DNA of 64,000 bases from NCBI RefSeq assembly GCF_028640845.1, contig NC_080548.1, positions 10,851,814 through 10,915,813 of the forward strand, given 5' to 3'. The notes under the pieces are model-generated. The model made no database searches. It saw only the letters and a program-made list of their open reading frames with translations, and was not told the origin of the DNA. Origin of the DNA: Ahaetulla prasina (Eukaryota; Chordata; Lepidosauria; Squamata; Colubridae). Of the stretch, positions 1 through 9,902 are shown in pieces; within the stretch, counting starts at the first letter, position 1; each line of letters opens with the position of its first letter. The position numbers and the translations under genes are program-made.

Positions 1-1428
1 GTCAATTTTTCAAATGGTGCTTGACATTCCATTGTCCATTCGAGGGCAGTGATGGTTTGGGTTTAGTGTCTCCTTTAGTTTTTAGGAGGTTGGTGATTGG
101 CAAAGCAATTTGAGCAAAGGAGGGATGAATTGACGGTAGAAATTTGCAAATCCTAAAAACTTTGTAGCTGTTTGCGGTGCGTGGGGGCCCATTCCAAAAC
201 AGCTTTCACCTTTTCTGGATCCATTTCCAATCCATCCGCTGAAATGCGATACCCTAAGTAGTCTATTTTAGTTTGATGGAAATCACATTTGGATAGCTTG
301 CAATACAGTTCAGCAGATAATAACTTTTTGAGAACTGCTCTTACTAGTTTAATATGTTCTTCCATAGTTTCTGTATAGATGAGTATGTCGTCAAGGTAGA
401 CAAGAACCCTTTGAACAAATGCTGATGGAGTATTTCATTTATCAGTTGCATAAAACTGCAGGCGCCCCTGTAGACCAAAAGGCAGTACTAAACTGGAAAC
501 ACCCTAGTGGACAGTTGAAAGCGGTTTTCCATTCATCCCCTCCTTTATACGGACTCTGTAGTAAGCTTCGCAGGTCCAATTTGGTGAAGAACTTCCTTCG
601 CTAAGTGTGCTAACATATCTTTCATGAGCGGCATGGGGTATATGTTTTCAAGACACTGCTTAAATTTCTATAGTCAACTATCAGACGAAATGAGCCGTCT
701 TTCTTTTCCCGGAACATCACAGGTGCGGCCACGCGAGGCCTAGCTGGTTGGATAAAGCCCCGCTCTAGGTTTTTGTCTATGAACTTTCGCAGCTCTCCCA
801 ATTCTTTTTGGGTCATGGGGTAAGCTTTTGGTTTTGGAAGTTTTACCCCCGGTAGGATGTCGATGGCACAATCAATAGGCCTATGGGGAGGTAGAACGTC
901 TGATGCTTTCTCACTAAAGACTTCCCGCAGGTCCCAGTACTCCTTAGGTATCCTTTCCTCCCCATCTATCCGTTCAACCATTGCCCCCCACTTATCTTGG
1001 AGCATGGCCATAGTCTGACTCTTCTTGGATCCCCCTTTTCCTCCTTTTAACGCTCTTGAGCGGAACCGTAAGACTCCCGTTCTCCAGTTAATATGGGGTT
1101 CCATTTCGCAACCATGACAGTCCTAGTACCAAAGGTTGGTCCATTCCAGGGCTACTATGAAGTTTAAAATCTCGCGATGGTCTCCAATTTCCATTTCTAT
1201 GGGTTCTGTTACGAAATGGGCGGGTCCTCCCCCTGCCACACTGCCATCCAACTGGGCAAATGCTATGGGCCTGCTTAGGGTTCTCAACCTTAGTTCCATT
1301 TTTTCTACTAGTTCGGGACTGATCATGCATCTAGTACATCCCGAATCTAGTAATGCTAACATTTCCCCTTGTTGCCCGAGGAGGGAACATGCAGGTTGAC
1401 TGGAATGTCCAAGGGGCCTCGTGCCCAA
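1..1428 (-). pseudogene. pol: gypsy-like pol remnant: protease and reverse transcriptase
   Basis: The protease frame runs from 1428 to 1123 and carries the aspartic protease signature DSGCTR near 1330-1347. It is interrupted near 1123-1136, passes through a second frame (1330-1088) and returns to the first RT frame at 1104. That frame (1104-622) holds RT motifs such as KKDGSFRLIVDYRN, which precede the catalytic site. Between about 420 and 622 the palm is scrambled by further frameshifts and stops. The catalytic YLDD box is intact in frame at 387-398, followed by a thumb-like segment (365-153). RT/connection-like sequence continues to base 1 with more lesions. Normally this polyprotein would be made by frameshifting from gag and would process and reverse-transcribe the element RNA. 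At least three breaks make it non-functional as read. Some lesions could be sequencing or assembly errors. Confidence 0.85.
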
Positions 1429-1430
1429 CT
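1356..1430 (-). other. gag/protease overlap with candidate -1 frameshift site
   Basis: The gag frame ends at 1356-1358, while the protease frame is open from 1428 in the -1 phase. The overlap holds a minus-strand GGGGAAA run (1368-1362). In the gag phase it reads G GGG AAA, close to but not a canonical X XXY YYZ slippery heptamer. A downstream pseudoknot was not assessed. Confidence 0.5.
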
Positions 1431-2834
1431 CACCAGAAAGTCTTCGTCGGACTCCGATGTGGTTTTGCTGTCATCAGTGTCGGTCGACGCTTCGCGGTCC
1501 TCCTGGATGGGCGTGCCCTTCTTGGCAATGCCGTCCTCCACTTTTGCCGGTTTTCGCGCCTTAGCAGTTGGTTTCACTGCTTCCTTCCCACCACCAGGGG
1601 TCGTGCTTGGAACCAACTTCACTCGACAGTCGGCTGCCCGATGGCCCTCTTTTCCACATCTGTAGCACGCAGTCGATCGTTGTCTCCCTCCCTCTGGTCT
1701 AGGCGTGTCCCTTGAGGGCCACCCAGGAGAATGGGCCGGGTACGGTCTTCCAGTGCGCTGCCTTCTGCTACGGTCCTTCGCTAGCTCAATTTCCATCTCT
1801 GCTGCCAGGGTATACCAGCCATACAATGTGGTTGGAGACGCTCGTGCCCGGCACAGTTCATAGAGATCTCCATTCAGGCCCTCTTTGTAAAAGTCGACCA
1901 GGATCACCTCCGACCACCCTCTCATCAAGGGGACTAGATCACTGAATTCCTGGGTATAATCAGCCACCGGTCTCCTCCCTTGCCTGATGGTTTTCATTCG
2001 ACCTTTGGCCTTCTGCTCCGCCAGGGGGTCCTCAAACCTCCTCCTTAGTGCCGTAATAAAATGCTCGTAATTTTGCAGTAGGGGGGAGTGGTTTTTATAC
2101 AGCGACACAAACCATGCAGCTGCTCTTCCGGTCAAATTGTGGGTAACAGCTCTAACTTGTGCTGCCTGTGACCAATAATCTCCCCCCCAGTCTAACATGT
2201 GGTCATTCACTATCGCCAGGAACAATTCCAGCTCCTTCGCATCTCCATCAAATTTTTCTAATATGGGGGGGATTTTTGGCTTTTTCCTTCCCCTGCGCAG
2301 CCTTGCTTGGTCAGCAGGTGGCGCGCGGCCCACATCCAATTCAGCTTCCTCTGGGGAGAGGGTTCGTGGCTCTGGCTCTTCGGAAATCTCTCTGCCCAGG
2401 GAATCACCTCCAGCTGGGCCCCTTGTGTCATCTTCCTCCTCTTCTCCCTCCCCCCAGGAGGCCCGGGTCGGGGTTCCATACCTTTGACGGGCTGCTTGCC
2501 TTACTTTCACTTCACGGAAAAGACGCAAGGCTTCCTCTAACTGGAGCTTGTCCTTTATCTCTTGCTCTCCCTGCCAATCCGAAAACCTAAACTTCTCTTT
2601 TTTCTTCCTTTTTGTCACTCCAGAGGGAAGCTCTTCTGTGTCTGGTTTCCAACTTTTATCTTCCAGCTGTAGTTGTTCCATCCACCGATCTCTGCAATCT
2701 TCCAGCTCAGGGTTAAAAGTGGCAGCAGGAATTCCTCCGGACGCCTCCCCCGATTCAGCCAGCGACTGGCTCTCCCTCACATTTTTAAACTCTCCTCCCT
2801 CGGTATTGCGGTTGCAATCCTGGTTAGAAGACAT
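1356..2834 (-). CDS. gag: intact gag polyprotein of gypsy-like element (492 aa)
   Basis: The frame is uninterrupted from an ATG at 2834 to a TAG at 1356-1358. Residues about 1-190 are charged and low in complexity, with an acidic run EEEEDD near 131-136. Residues about 190-355 resemble the retrotransposon gag/capsid domain, with an AAAWF..L segment near 238-245. A single CCHC knuckle CYRCGKEGHRAADC spans residues 390-403 with exact C-X2-C-X4-H-X4-C spacing. The C-terminus is Asp/Ser/Thr-rich. The family product assembles a capsid-like particle and binds RNA. The length is in the range of Sushi-type gag proteins. The overlapping downstream protease frame is one base back (-1), which fits ribosomal frameshifting. 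The gag is fully open while the adjoining pol is broken. That could be chance, youth of the copy, or retention. No host promoter or exon structure was seen, so domestication is only a possibility. Confidence 0.9.
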   Translation of the reverse strand: MSSNQDCNRNTEGGEFKNVRESQSLAESGEASGGIPAATFNPELEDCRDRWMEQLQLEDKSWKPDTEELPSGVTKRKKKEKFRFSDWQGEQEIKDKLQLEEALRLFREVKVRQAARQRYGTPTRASWGEGEEEEDDTRGPAGGDSLGREISEEPEPRTLSPEEAELDVGRAPPADQARLRRGRKKPKIPPILEKFDGDAKELELFLAIVNDHMLDWGGDYWSQAAQVRAVTHNLTGRAAAWFVSLYKNHSPLLQNYEHFITALRRRFEDPLAEQKAKGRMKTIRQGRRPVADYTQEFSDLVPLMRGWSEVILVDFYKEGLNGDLYELCRARASPTTLYGWYTLAAEMEIELAKDRSRRQRTGRPYPAHSPGWPSRDTPRPEGGRQRSTACYRCGKEGHRAADCRVKLVPSTTPGGGKEAVKPTAKARKPAKVEDGIAKKGTPIQEDREASTDTDDSKTTSESDEDFLVSWARGPLDIPVNLHVPSSGNKGKC

Positions 2835-3300
2835 GCTGTGAGATCCAACTTAATGTCAGACTACCTCTGATTATAGCTAAGAAAGAAAACACCTTGACTT
2901 CATTTGAATTAAAGACAAGTACTTTTACTAGCTACAGTCATGATGGCAGCGTATAAAGTTGGATCTGAGACAGAATAAGGCTAACACATCATATCCCCCC
3001 CAATTGTCCCTCCTCCTTCAGGAGGTCAGGCTGGTCTGGTCCAATGCCAACTCCTTCTCGGCCCCTCGTGGTAATCTTCTTCCACAGGTCTCTAGTTGTC
3101 AGTCATTCGAGGAATGCAGTTTCAGTTGGGAAAAACCCGCGTTATTCATCCTCAGCCGTTAATCCCCCCCCCCACAAGGTTATGTCAGCCGACACTCATA
3201 ATAGGCTCCCTTCCCCTACCCTGTACAGTGATATGATACATCTGATTCCTATAATTGTTAGATAATACAGCATAAACATTTCACATTCTATCTACTGCTA
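2835..3300 (-). repeat. probable 5' LTR and leader of the gypsy-like element
   Basis: Between the gag ATG and unrelated L1 sequence lies a non-coding stretch. On the minus strand, 3272 to 2853 starts TGTATTATC and ends GTCTGACA, so it could be a TG..CA LTR. It contains runs of G and a TATA-like segment. A primer-binding site would lie at 2852-2835, but no tRNA match was recognised. The second LTR is outside the window, so the ends cannot be confirmed. Confidence 0.35.
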
Positions 3301-3319
3301 TAAACTATTCAAAAGTATA

Positions 3320-3775
3320 CGAAGATTAGAGCGGAGGCTGACAGGCAGCAAGGATTACCGTTGCATATGGGTGGAAACAAAATAACGTACCAGTAGAGGA
3401 AACGGTCATTCGAAACATTTTACAATGTGCAGAAATGGATAAAATGACATTGGAAATTAAGAAAAGGGAAGAGTCGGATTATTATAGAGTGTGGAACAAA
3501 CTATATGAATGGTTAGAAAAAAGGAATCAAAACAATAATTCAGACTGTTAAATTAATTGGGTTAAAATCAGGAAGTGTAAATTACAGTACTTCGTTAACC
3601 TGACAGTAATGGTTGTGTAAATAAATACAATGTAAATATAAATACTTAGGTGAATAATTGAACAAAAATAGAGAACATAGATCTGTGTCGATACAGAAAG
3701 CTGTAAAACAATATATAATGTAATGCTATGTTTGTTATTGTTTTTAATGTGTTTTTTGTATTATTCTTCATTCTT
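3320..3775 (+). mobile_element. L1-type LINE, 3' end of ORF2 and 3' UTR
   Basis: An open stretch at 3387-3551 encodes 54 residues typical of the extreme C-terminus of squamate L1 ORF2, including YYRVWNKLYEWLEKRN before the stop. A T-rich 3' UTR-like region follows to about 3775. The fragment is 5' truncated. Edges are approximate. Confidence 0.65.
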
Positions 3776-3781
3776 AGTACC

Positions 3782-4625
3782 GAGTTACTTACGGGACCGC
3801 CTACTGCCACCATTTGCCTCCCATCGACCCGTGCGCTCTCACAGAGAGGGACTCCTCAGGGTACCGTCAGACAAGCAATGTCGGCTGGCGGCCCCCAGGG
3901 GAAGGGCCTTCTCTGTGGGGGCTCCCACCCTCTGGAACGAACTAATAGATTTAAACTTAATGTCAACCGCTTTAATCTAGATTGCAGAAAATATGACTTC
4001 TGTAAGAGAATCATCAGTGCTTGGAACACTTTACCTGACTCTGTGGTCTCTTCCCATAATCCTAAAAGCTTTATCCAAAAACTTTCTACTATTGACCTCA
4101 CCCCATTCCTAAGAGGATCATAAGGGGCGTGCATAAGAGCACAAACGTGCCTACCGTTCCTGTCCTATTGTTTTTCTTTTTTTCTTTCTATATATATGCT
4201 TATACCTCCTTATATTTACCCATATATGTTTATATACTATATAATCTTTTGTATGATTCCTACATATATTGTTGTGACAAAATAAATAAATAAATAAATA
4301 AACTTCCCCCAGGACTTCGTCAATTTCCTGACCTTCGGACCTTTCGCCGCGAGCTGAAGACCTGTTTATTTATTCGCGCAGGACTGGCATAGAATTTTAG
4401 ATGTTTTTATTCGGTTTTAATTTTATTTAGTGGGTTTTATTGTTTTAAATACATTTTAACTTGGGGCCATATCTAATAAGTTTTTTAATTACTGTTTTAT
4501 TTTGTATTTATTCACTGTTGTTTTATCTGGCTGTGAACCGCCCTGAGTCCTTTGGGAGAAGCGCGGTATAAAAATTTAATTAATTAATTAAATAATTAAA
4601 TAAATAAATAAATAAATAAATAAAT
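3782..4625 (+). mobile_element. L2-like LINE 3' end, split by a younger LINE insertion
   Basis: The piece 3782-3944 encodes the C-terminal LRDRLLPP..HRPVRSHREGLLRVPS segment. After an insertion it resumes at about 4303 and ends with the diagnostic ACCGCCCTGAGTCCTTTGGG hairpin and an AAATA tail at about 4622. The same family recurs throughout the window. Calling it L2/CR1-group is from memory of its RT C-terminus. Confidence 0.8.
3945..4303 (+). mobile_element. CR1/Rex1-like LINE 3' end nested in L2
   Basis: This piece encodes a C-terminus containing NLDCRKYDFCKRIISAWNTL, ending in DLTPFLRGS and a stop. It is followed by a pyrimidine-rich 3' UTR and (AAAT)n after GTGACAAAATAAA. Short AACT-like repeats at both junctions with L2 support a nested insertion. 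The same LINE occurs at 17563-18340 and 56397-56950. The exact clade is uncertain. Confidence 0.75.
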
Positions 4626-4739
4626 TCTGTTTTTAAAAGTCAAAAGCTTAACAAAAACTTTTTTTTTTTAAAAAAGTGAGCTTTGCTTCCAGTTTATATT
4701 CTAGTGACTTGCCCTGTCAATACTGGGGTGACAATGAGT

Positions 4740-5010
4740 GGAGATTAATTCCAAGATTAATATCAGACCCTCAAGCAGTAAACAATACCCCAAATCAAGG
4801 AACTGCCAAGTTGACAGTAAACAGCCAAACCAAAGAATCTCTAAGATCACCCCCACAAACACTGATGGGGAAAGCCATTAGAATATAAAGTGAGAGAGCA
4901 AACCCCATTCCTTACTAGCACTGATGATGTTACCTAGTTGAGTAATGAGACGTCTGCAAGAAAGCAGCCAAGCTCCAATAGCATTAAGGACCCTCTCACA
5001 CCTCACCGTG
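4740..5010 (+). mobile_element. Penelope-like element fragment (pLTR region)
   Basis: This is a dispersed repeat whose segment CTGATGATGTTACCTAG is followed by AGTAATGAGACGTCTGCAAG. Related copies occur at 19500-19700 and, more distantly, at 6175-6500 and 43052-43205. The hammerhead-like core and inverted arrangements elsewhere are the basis for assignment to Penelope-like elements. Confidence 0.5.
4921..4954 (+). ncRNA. hammerhead-ribozyme-like core (degenerate)
   Basis: CTGATGA (4921-4927) matches the CUGANGA box. It is followed by a possible stem II GTTACC/agtaat with a six-base loop, then GAGACGTC where an active core would have GAAACGTC. The GAAA to GAGA change should weaken or abolish self-cleavage. 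Confidence 0.5.
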
Positions 5011-5439
5011 GAGCTTTTCAGGGGCTTCGGATGCTCACCAGGATTTCCCTGCCTGTCCCAGTTTGCCCACTGACCAGGGGTGAAATGCTCCTGGTTCAGA
5101 CCGGATCGGCCGATCCAGTAGCAATGGCGGCGGGTGGTTCGGAGAACCGGTAGCAAAAATCCCTGCCCACCCCCACCCATGCCCAGCTGAGCCACGCGAT
5201 TGTCAGAGGCTTTTTTTTTTTACTTTTAAAAGCATTTTTTACAACCTCTTGGCTGAAGAGGTTGTAAAAAAATCCTTTTAAAGGGTTAAAACAAGGCTCT
5301 GATGATCCCAGCTGAGATGCCTGATTGTCAGAGCCTTTTTTTTTAACTTTTAAAAGCATTTTTTAAACGATAAGAAAGCTGAAGCCTGCTAGGCAAAAAA
5401 TGGGGGGTGTAGGCAAAAAATGAGGGGTGGAGGGTCATT

Positions 5440-5545
5440 TGAGAGAGGGAGGGAGGGAGGGAGGAAAGGAAGGAAGGAAGGAAGGAAGGAAGGAAGGAAG
5501 GAAGGAAGGAAGGAGAAGGAGAGGGAGAGGAAGGGAGGGAGGGAG
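5440..5545. repeat. GGGA/GGAA purine microsatellite
   Basis: Runs of GGGA and GGAA repeats lie inside the hAT-like element. Apparent long frames on either strand here are Pro/Ser low-complexity artefacts. Confidence 0.95.
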
Positions 5546-5594
5546 GAAAAAGGACAGGGAGAGGAAGGACTATAAATCTGGCACTAGACGTAGC

Positions 5595-5660
5595 TTCAGA
5601 GGATAATCCAGGGCTGGAAGGAACCTGGAGATCATCTAGTCCAACCCTGCTCCAGCAGGA
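5595..5660 (-). mobile_element. CR1 LINE 3' scrap
   Basis: GGCTGGAAGGAACCTGGAG followed by ATCATCTAGTCCAACCCTGC is the reverse complement of the conserved CR1 3' end. It sits inside the hAT-like element. Confidence 0.7.
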
Positions 5661-5792
5661 CATTGTTAGTGAGTTTCTGCCTTTTGATCCCCCAGTCACA
5701 TAGCCATGCCCACCCAGTCACATGACCCCCCCACCAAGCCACACCCACAGAACCGGTAGGAAAGAAATTTAGATTTCACCACTGCCACTGAC

Positions 5793-6150
5793 AGACAGCA
5801 AGAGTGGAAATAAATTCAGTTCCTGGCACGTTATAAATAAATCTCATACCCAGGAGAGCCTCTCTCCATCCATTCTTAAAGCATCTTGAGCTGGATGCAG
5901 TAAATCTGGATTTTGATTGCTGGCAGGAGAACAGAGGGGCTCTTCATCCGAGTCTGTCCATTCTAGTTCTTCCGGCCATCCGTTGCTCTGCGCTCTCTCT
6001 GTGTTGCTGCATGGTGCTTCACATGCAGAAAAAGCTGTCTTCTCTCTAAAACCCATTTGCAAGCCCCAAGAAGCAGTGGCACAGCACTTCCCTCCCCTCA
6101 AAAGGAGCAAATTTCCTCAATCATTTTGCCAAAGTTGCATTTGAACAAGG
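5793..6150. other. no recognised feature
   Basis: This is mixed-composition sequence with no repeat or coding signature that I recognise. Confidence 0.5.

Positions 6151-6174
<24 letters not shown>
6151..6174. repeat. (GT)12 microsatellite
   Basis: An uninterrupted GT run directly abuts the inverted Penelope-like pieces. Confidence 0.98.
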
Positions 6175-6182
<8 letters not shown>

Positions 6183-6256
6183 GTTTTTGCGGGTGTTTGT
6201 ATGTAGGTCTTTGGTTATTCAGGTTTTCTCCCACGTAAAATTGGAAGTGTCTTGGC

Positions 6257-6290
6257 GACGTTTCGACGAAGTCTCATTCGTCATCTTCAG
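6257..6290 (-). ncRNA. hammerhead-ribozyme-like core
   Basis: On the minus strand CTGAAGA (CUGANGA box) precedes a one-base spacer, a perfect GACGAA/TTCGTC stem with loop TGAGAC, then GAAACGTC. All core residues are present. Flanking stem I was not modelled. Confidence 0.6.
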
Positions 6291-6388
6291 GCTGGTGTTT
6301 TCAGCTTCATGCTTCCAAGATCCAACAAAGATAGGATTAGCCTATCTACACGTCTGAAGCTTCTAGGAGCAACGCACGAAGCTGAAGC

Positions 6389-6422
6389 CTGAAGATGACG
6401 AATGAGACTTCGTCGAAACGTC
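6389..6422 (+). ncRNA. hammerhead-ribozyme-like core, inverted partner
   Basis: This is the same motif as 6257-6290 in the opposite orientation: CTGAAGA (6389-6395), GACGAA/TTCGTC stem and GAAACGTC (6415-6422). Confidence 0.6.
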
Positions 6423-6507
6423 GCCAAGACACTTCCAATTTTACACGGGAGAAAACCCGAACAACCAAAGACCTATATACAAACACCCGTGAAAACCTCA
6501 GAAAACA

Positions 6508-6547
6508 TATATATATATATATATATATGTACACACACACACACACA

Positions 6548-6578
<31 letters not shown>
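6508..6578. repeat. (AT)n then (CA)n microsatellite
   Basis: A short AT run passes into CACACA with one interruption at the edge of the Penelope-like arm. Confidence 0.95.
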
Positions 6579-6721
6579 TATATGCATACATTCAATATAC
6601 ACAATGGTTGTGTTGACACAAGAGGCTTGCTTTGTGGCATAATATGTTGAATGGGCCCAGGTGTTTATGGCTAGTTGATCATTCAAAGCAAAGCCAATTC
6701 CAATCAAATTTGATTCAGAAT

Positions 6722-6942
6722 ACGGCTAGTCCTTATTTAGTGATTACAACTGGGACTGGCAACTTGGTTATTATGTGAAACAGTCCCAAGGTGAAACCAC
6801 AACTGTGCTTATGATCTTCCTTTGCTTTCTGTACCTGCAAAAGTGAGGATGGATTGCAACATTACTTTTTCATCACTGTCATAACTGCAAGCAGTTGCGA
6901 AATAAGGCAGTCACTAAATGAGGAGTGCCTACTGTGAAGGAA
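6722..6942. mobile_element. MITE-like repeat related to the M1 family
   Basis: The left edge CTAGTCCTTATTTAGTGATTA and the right edge GCAGTCACTAAATGAGGAG are roughly inverted. The interior phrases (CAACTGGGACTGGCAACTTGG) recall the M1 MITE family of this window. It is strongly diverged. Confidence 0.4.
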
Positions 6943-6978
6943 TATAGCTCTGAGATGAATGGGTGGGTAGGTAAGTGG

Positions 6979-7003
6979 GAGGAAGGAAGGAAGGAAGGAA
7001 GGA
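6979..7003. repeat. (GGAA)n microsatellite
   Basis: A short GGAA array is followed by an AATCACA triplication. Confidence 0.95.
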
Positions 7004-7803
7004 ATCACAAATCACAAATCACTAATTTATATATGTGGGTGAAAATGTAAAAATAACTGCTATAAATTAAATAAAATTTAATCCCCTGTAAACAAGACAA
7101 TTGTTTCTTGCATAGGCTGATGTCTCACTGTTCTTAATTCTAGATTGGAAATTTCAAGATTTTGCATGTCTGAAGCTTCTGGGACCAAAATTCCTTTAAA
7201 AAGCAGGCAGAGCCTCCCCGTTTACAATTCAGAGCCTAACATCTGTAAAGCAGGACCTGGCCCTGCATCTGAAACAAACAAGCATTTTCTCCCAAATGGA
7301 GGATGAACTAATGGCAATCTTTGTTGGGAGTTTAATGAGCATCTGGAGCCAGTAGCAAAATTAGGCATCTGGGTTGTTTTTAAACCCCCAAGAAATAACT
7401 TCATTGCTGAAAACAGCAATAGCCAACGGATCGCTTCCAACTTTCCCAATGGGCCTTTCATGGTACCAGAGAGAAATTCAGTTACCTTCCCTGTTAATAA
7501 TTGACTTTGATCCTCTGGTTTCAAATGGCTTTCCAAATATCCATTGCCCTGAGCATCCCTGAGTTGTGTCTGCACCGAGTGGGAGGGTAGCTCAGGGTAC
7601 ATCTATGGCTTTGTGTTAATATAGCTTCGTGTCACATAAGCAGCGTATTAAATATTGGTTGAGACTGCAGAACACAGTTAAACCGGATTAATGAATTCAT
7701 CCATGCTCTGTGTTTGCACAATTTGGGGAGATACAACTCATCCCAATGAAGAAGGCAATGGCTTCTCCTATAGAGTTATCTCCATCTGCTTTGGGGGTGG
7801 TGT
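7004..7803. other. no recognised feature
   Basis: I see no repeat family or coding signature here. A 126-codon minus-strand frame (7222-7602) lacks any domain or low-complexity hallmark and is treated as chance. Confidence 0.5.
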
Positions 7804-7811
7804 AGTTTTCT

Positions 7812-8061
7812 CAGTGGTGAGATCCAATTTTTTTTACTACCGGTTCTGTGGCCGTGGCTTGGTGGGCGTGGTGGGCGTGGTAGGGGAAGGATATTACAAA
7901 ATCCCATTCCCTCCCCACTCCTGGGGGAAGGATACTGCAAAATCCCCATTCCCATCCCACTCGGGCCAGCCAGAGGTGGCATTTGCCGGTTCTCCGAACT
8001 ACTCAAAATTTCTGCTACCGGTTCTCCAGAACCTGTCAGAAGCTGCTGGATTTCACCCCTG
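7812..8061. mobile_element. non-autonomous hAT-like element, H1 group
   Basis: The ends are CAGTGGTGAGATCC and GGATTTCACCCCTG. Perfect 8-bp duplications AGTTTTCT lie at 7804-7811 and 8062-8069. The interior repeats GGGGAAGGATACTGCAAAA twice. This 250-bp copy is close to the family's minimal form. Confidence 0.92.
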
Positions 8062-8115
8062 AGTTTTCTCCTTGGTGGTTCCTTGATTAGAGAATTCTTT
8101 TTTGCCTAGTAGTTT

Positions 8116-8849
8116 TTTTGTTTTTTGTTTTTATTCAAAAAGTTTTACAAAAATTTTTTTTCCCCCTCCTCCTCCTTCGCAACCCCTCCCCCGACTTCCC
8201 GGAACGAGCACAAGGTATAGTTAAAATAAAACAAACATATGCTAAAAATTTTCATCCCAACTTAATTGTATCCCTACAATCATCAATTCCTAACTTCCCC
8301 CAAAAGCAATCAAAAATAATACATCATAATCATTCAAAAACAGTCTGATAACTCTTAGTCTGATATCTACGTTGAATATAGTCAATCCATTTTTTCCATT
8401 CCTTTAAGTATCTTTCTTGCGTATTGTCTTTCAAAAAGGCTGATATCTTCGCCATCTCAGCCAAATTGGCAACTTTCAATATCCATTCTTCTATTGTTGG
8501 TACTTCTTTTTTCTTCCAATATTGTCCTATTAGTAATCTTGCTGCAGTTATTAGATTTAAAATCAATTTAGTCTCAATTACTGTACAATCCGTAATAATT
8601 CCCAACAAGAAAAATTGCGGCAGGAACTTTATCTTCTTTTTCAGAACATTTTGTAAAATCCACCAAATTTTTATCCAAAAGGCCTTTATGTCCTTACAAG
8701 TCCACCAAATGTGAAAATATGTAGCGTCATCACAATTACATCTCCAACATTTTGCTTGCATTTCTGGATACATACACGATAATTTTTTAGGATCTAGATG
8801 CCATCTATAAAACATTTTATAAAAATTTTCCCTCAGATTCTGTGCCTGC
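8116..8849 (-). mobile_element. 5'-truncated L1 with 12-bp target duplication
   Basis: On the minus strand, an open frame (8815-8330) encodes an L1 ORF2 C-terminal region with the cysteine motif CWRCNCDDATYFHIWWTC and a final WKKWIDY segment. It is followed by a 3' UTR and a poly(A)-like tract (plus-strand T-runs). GCCTAGTAGTTT is duplicated at 8104-8115 and 8850-8861, which marks target-primed insertion. Confidence 0.88.
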
Positions 8850-8966
8850 GCCTAGTAGTTTGTCTGGTGCCCATCCCTCCTTATCGTAAGGTGGACTCCT
8901 GGAGAGAATATGTTGCAGTCTTTTTGTTTCCTTCCTAGGTTATTTGTGTCCCTTTTGAATAGTGTA

Positions 8967-9828
8967 CAGGTAGTCCTCAACTTATGAACACAATCGTACC
9001 CAAAATTTGTTGTTCAGCAAGATATTGTTCAGCAAGCTATTTACGGGACTGCCTACTGCTCCCGAATACCTCCCACCGACCCGTGCGCTCTCACAGAGAG
9101 GGACTCCTCAGGGTGCCGTCGGCGCGACAGTGTCGTCTGGCAATGCCCAGGGGAAGGGCCTTCTCTGTGGGGGCTCCCGCCCTCTGGAATGAACTCCCCC
9201 CGGGACTCCGTCAACTTCCGGACCTCCGAACCTTCCGGCGCGAGCTTAAAACGCATTTATTCATCTGCGCAGGACTGGGTTAGTTTTTTTAATTTATGGG
9301 TTTTAATTGGGGGTTTTAAACGGGGTTTTAAATTGTATCTAAATTTTTAGGCCGTTATTGAATCAGTTTTTTATATAGTTTTTAATTTTTATTCTATGTA
9401 TTGTGTTTTTTATTGGCTGTGAACCGCCCTGAGTCCTTCGGGAGAAGGGCGGTATACAAATATAATAAATAAATAAATAAATAAATAAAATAGTTGTTGA
9501 GTTTTGCCCCATTTTATGACCTTTCCTGCCATAGTTGTTAAGTTAATCACTGCAGTTGTTAGTTTATTTATCATATCTTGTTAAGTGAACCTGGCTTCCC
9601 CATTGACTTTGCTTATCAGAAGGTCGCAAAAGGAGATCACATGATCCCAAGACATTGCAATCATAAATAAACACGTCATGAATACATGCTAGTTATGAAG
9701 TGTCTGAATTTTTATCACATGGCCATGGGGCTGCTGCAACGGTTGTAAGTGTGAAAACTCACCTTTTTCGGTGCCGTTGTAAATTTGAATGGTCACTAAG
9801 TGAACAGTTGCAAATCAAGGACCACCGG
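8967..9828. mobile_element. M1 MITE interrupted by an L2-like LINE
   Basis: It starts CAGGTAGTCCTCAACTTATG and ends AAATCAAGGACCACCGG, with TA on both outer flanks. An L2 copy (9039-9489) splits it. Removing the L2 restores the usual length of about 400 bp. Confidence 0.8.
9039..9489 (+). mobile_element. L2-like LINE 3' end nested in M1 MITE
   Basis: It encodes HRPVRSHREGLLRVPSARQC and downstream WNELPPGLRQLPDLRTFRR, then the ACCGCCCTGAGTCCTTCGGG hairpin and an AAATA tail. Confidence 0.85.
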
Positions 9829-9902
9829 TATAAATGTGGTTTGTATATCTAGGATTCCTCTGATCAAGAATCATAAGGAAGAAATTATACCACACCAAAA
9901 CT

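Larger units (their letters stand above)
1..3272 (-). mobile_element. Ty3/gypsy-like LTR retrotransposon, 3' side cut by window edge
   Basis: On the minus strand the order is tentative 5' LTR (2853-3272), gag (1356-2834), then protease and reverse transcriptase (1-1428). The gag capsid region, the CCHC knuckle, the gag/protease overlap and the DSG protease resemble the Sushi-ichi/PEG10-related branch of metaviruses. RNase H, integrase and the 3' LTR, if present, lie beyond base 1. The pol part carries several frameshifts, so this copy is not autonomous. Class assignment is firm; branch assignment is inference. Confidence 0.85.
5075..5784. mobile_element. non-autonomous hAT-like element, H1 group
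   Basis: The ends are CAGGGGTGAAATG and ATTTCACCACTG, and exact 8-bp duplications CCACTGAC flank it (5067-5074, 5785-5792). The interior contains ACCGGT-rich segments, two diverged copies of a T-tract/TTTTAAAAGCATTTTT block, a GGAA array and a CR1 3' scrap. No transposase frame is visible. Confidence 0.85.
6175..6505. mobile_element. inverted pair of Penelope-like pLTR pieces
   Basis: About 130 bp (6175-6310) reappears in reverse complement at 6380-6505, separated by a short spacer. Both arms carry the hammerhead-like segment. The arms end in GT and AT/CA microsatellites. Confidence 0.6.

Noticed and set aside
1353..2590. Plus-strand frames opposite gag
   Set aside because: They are antisense shadows of the intact gag frame.
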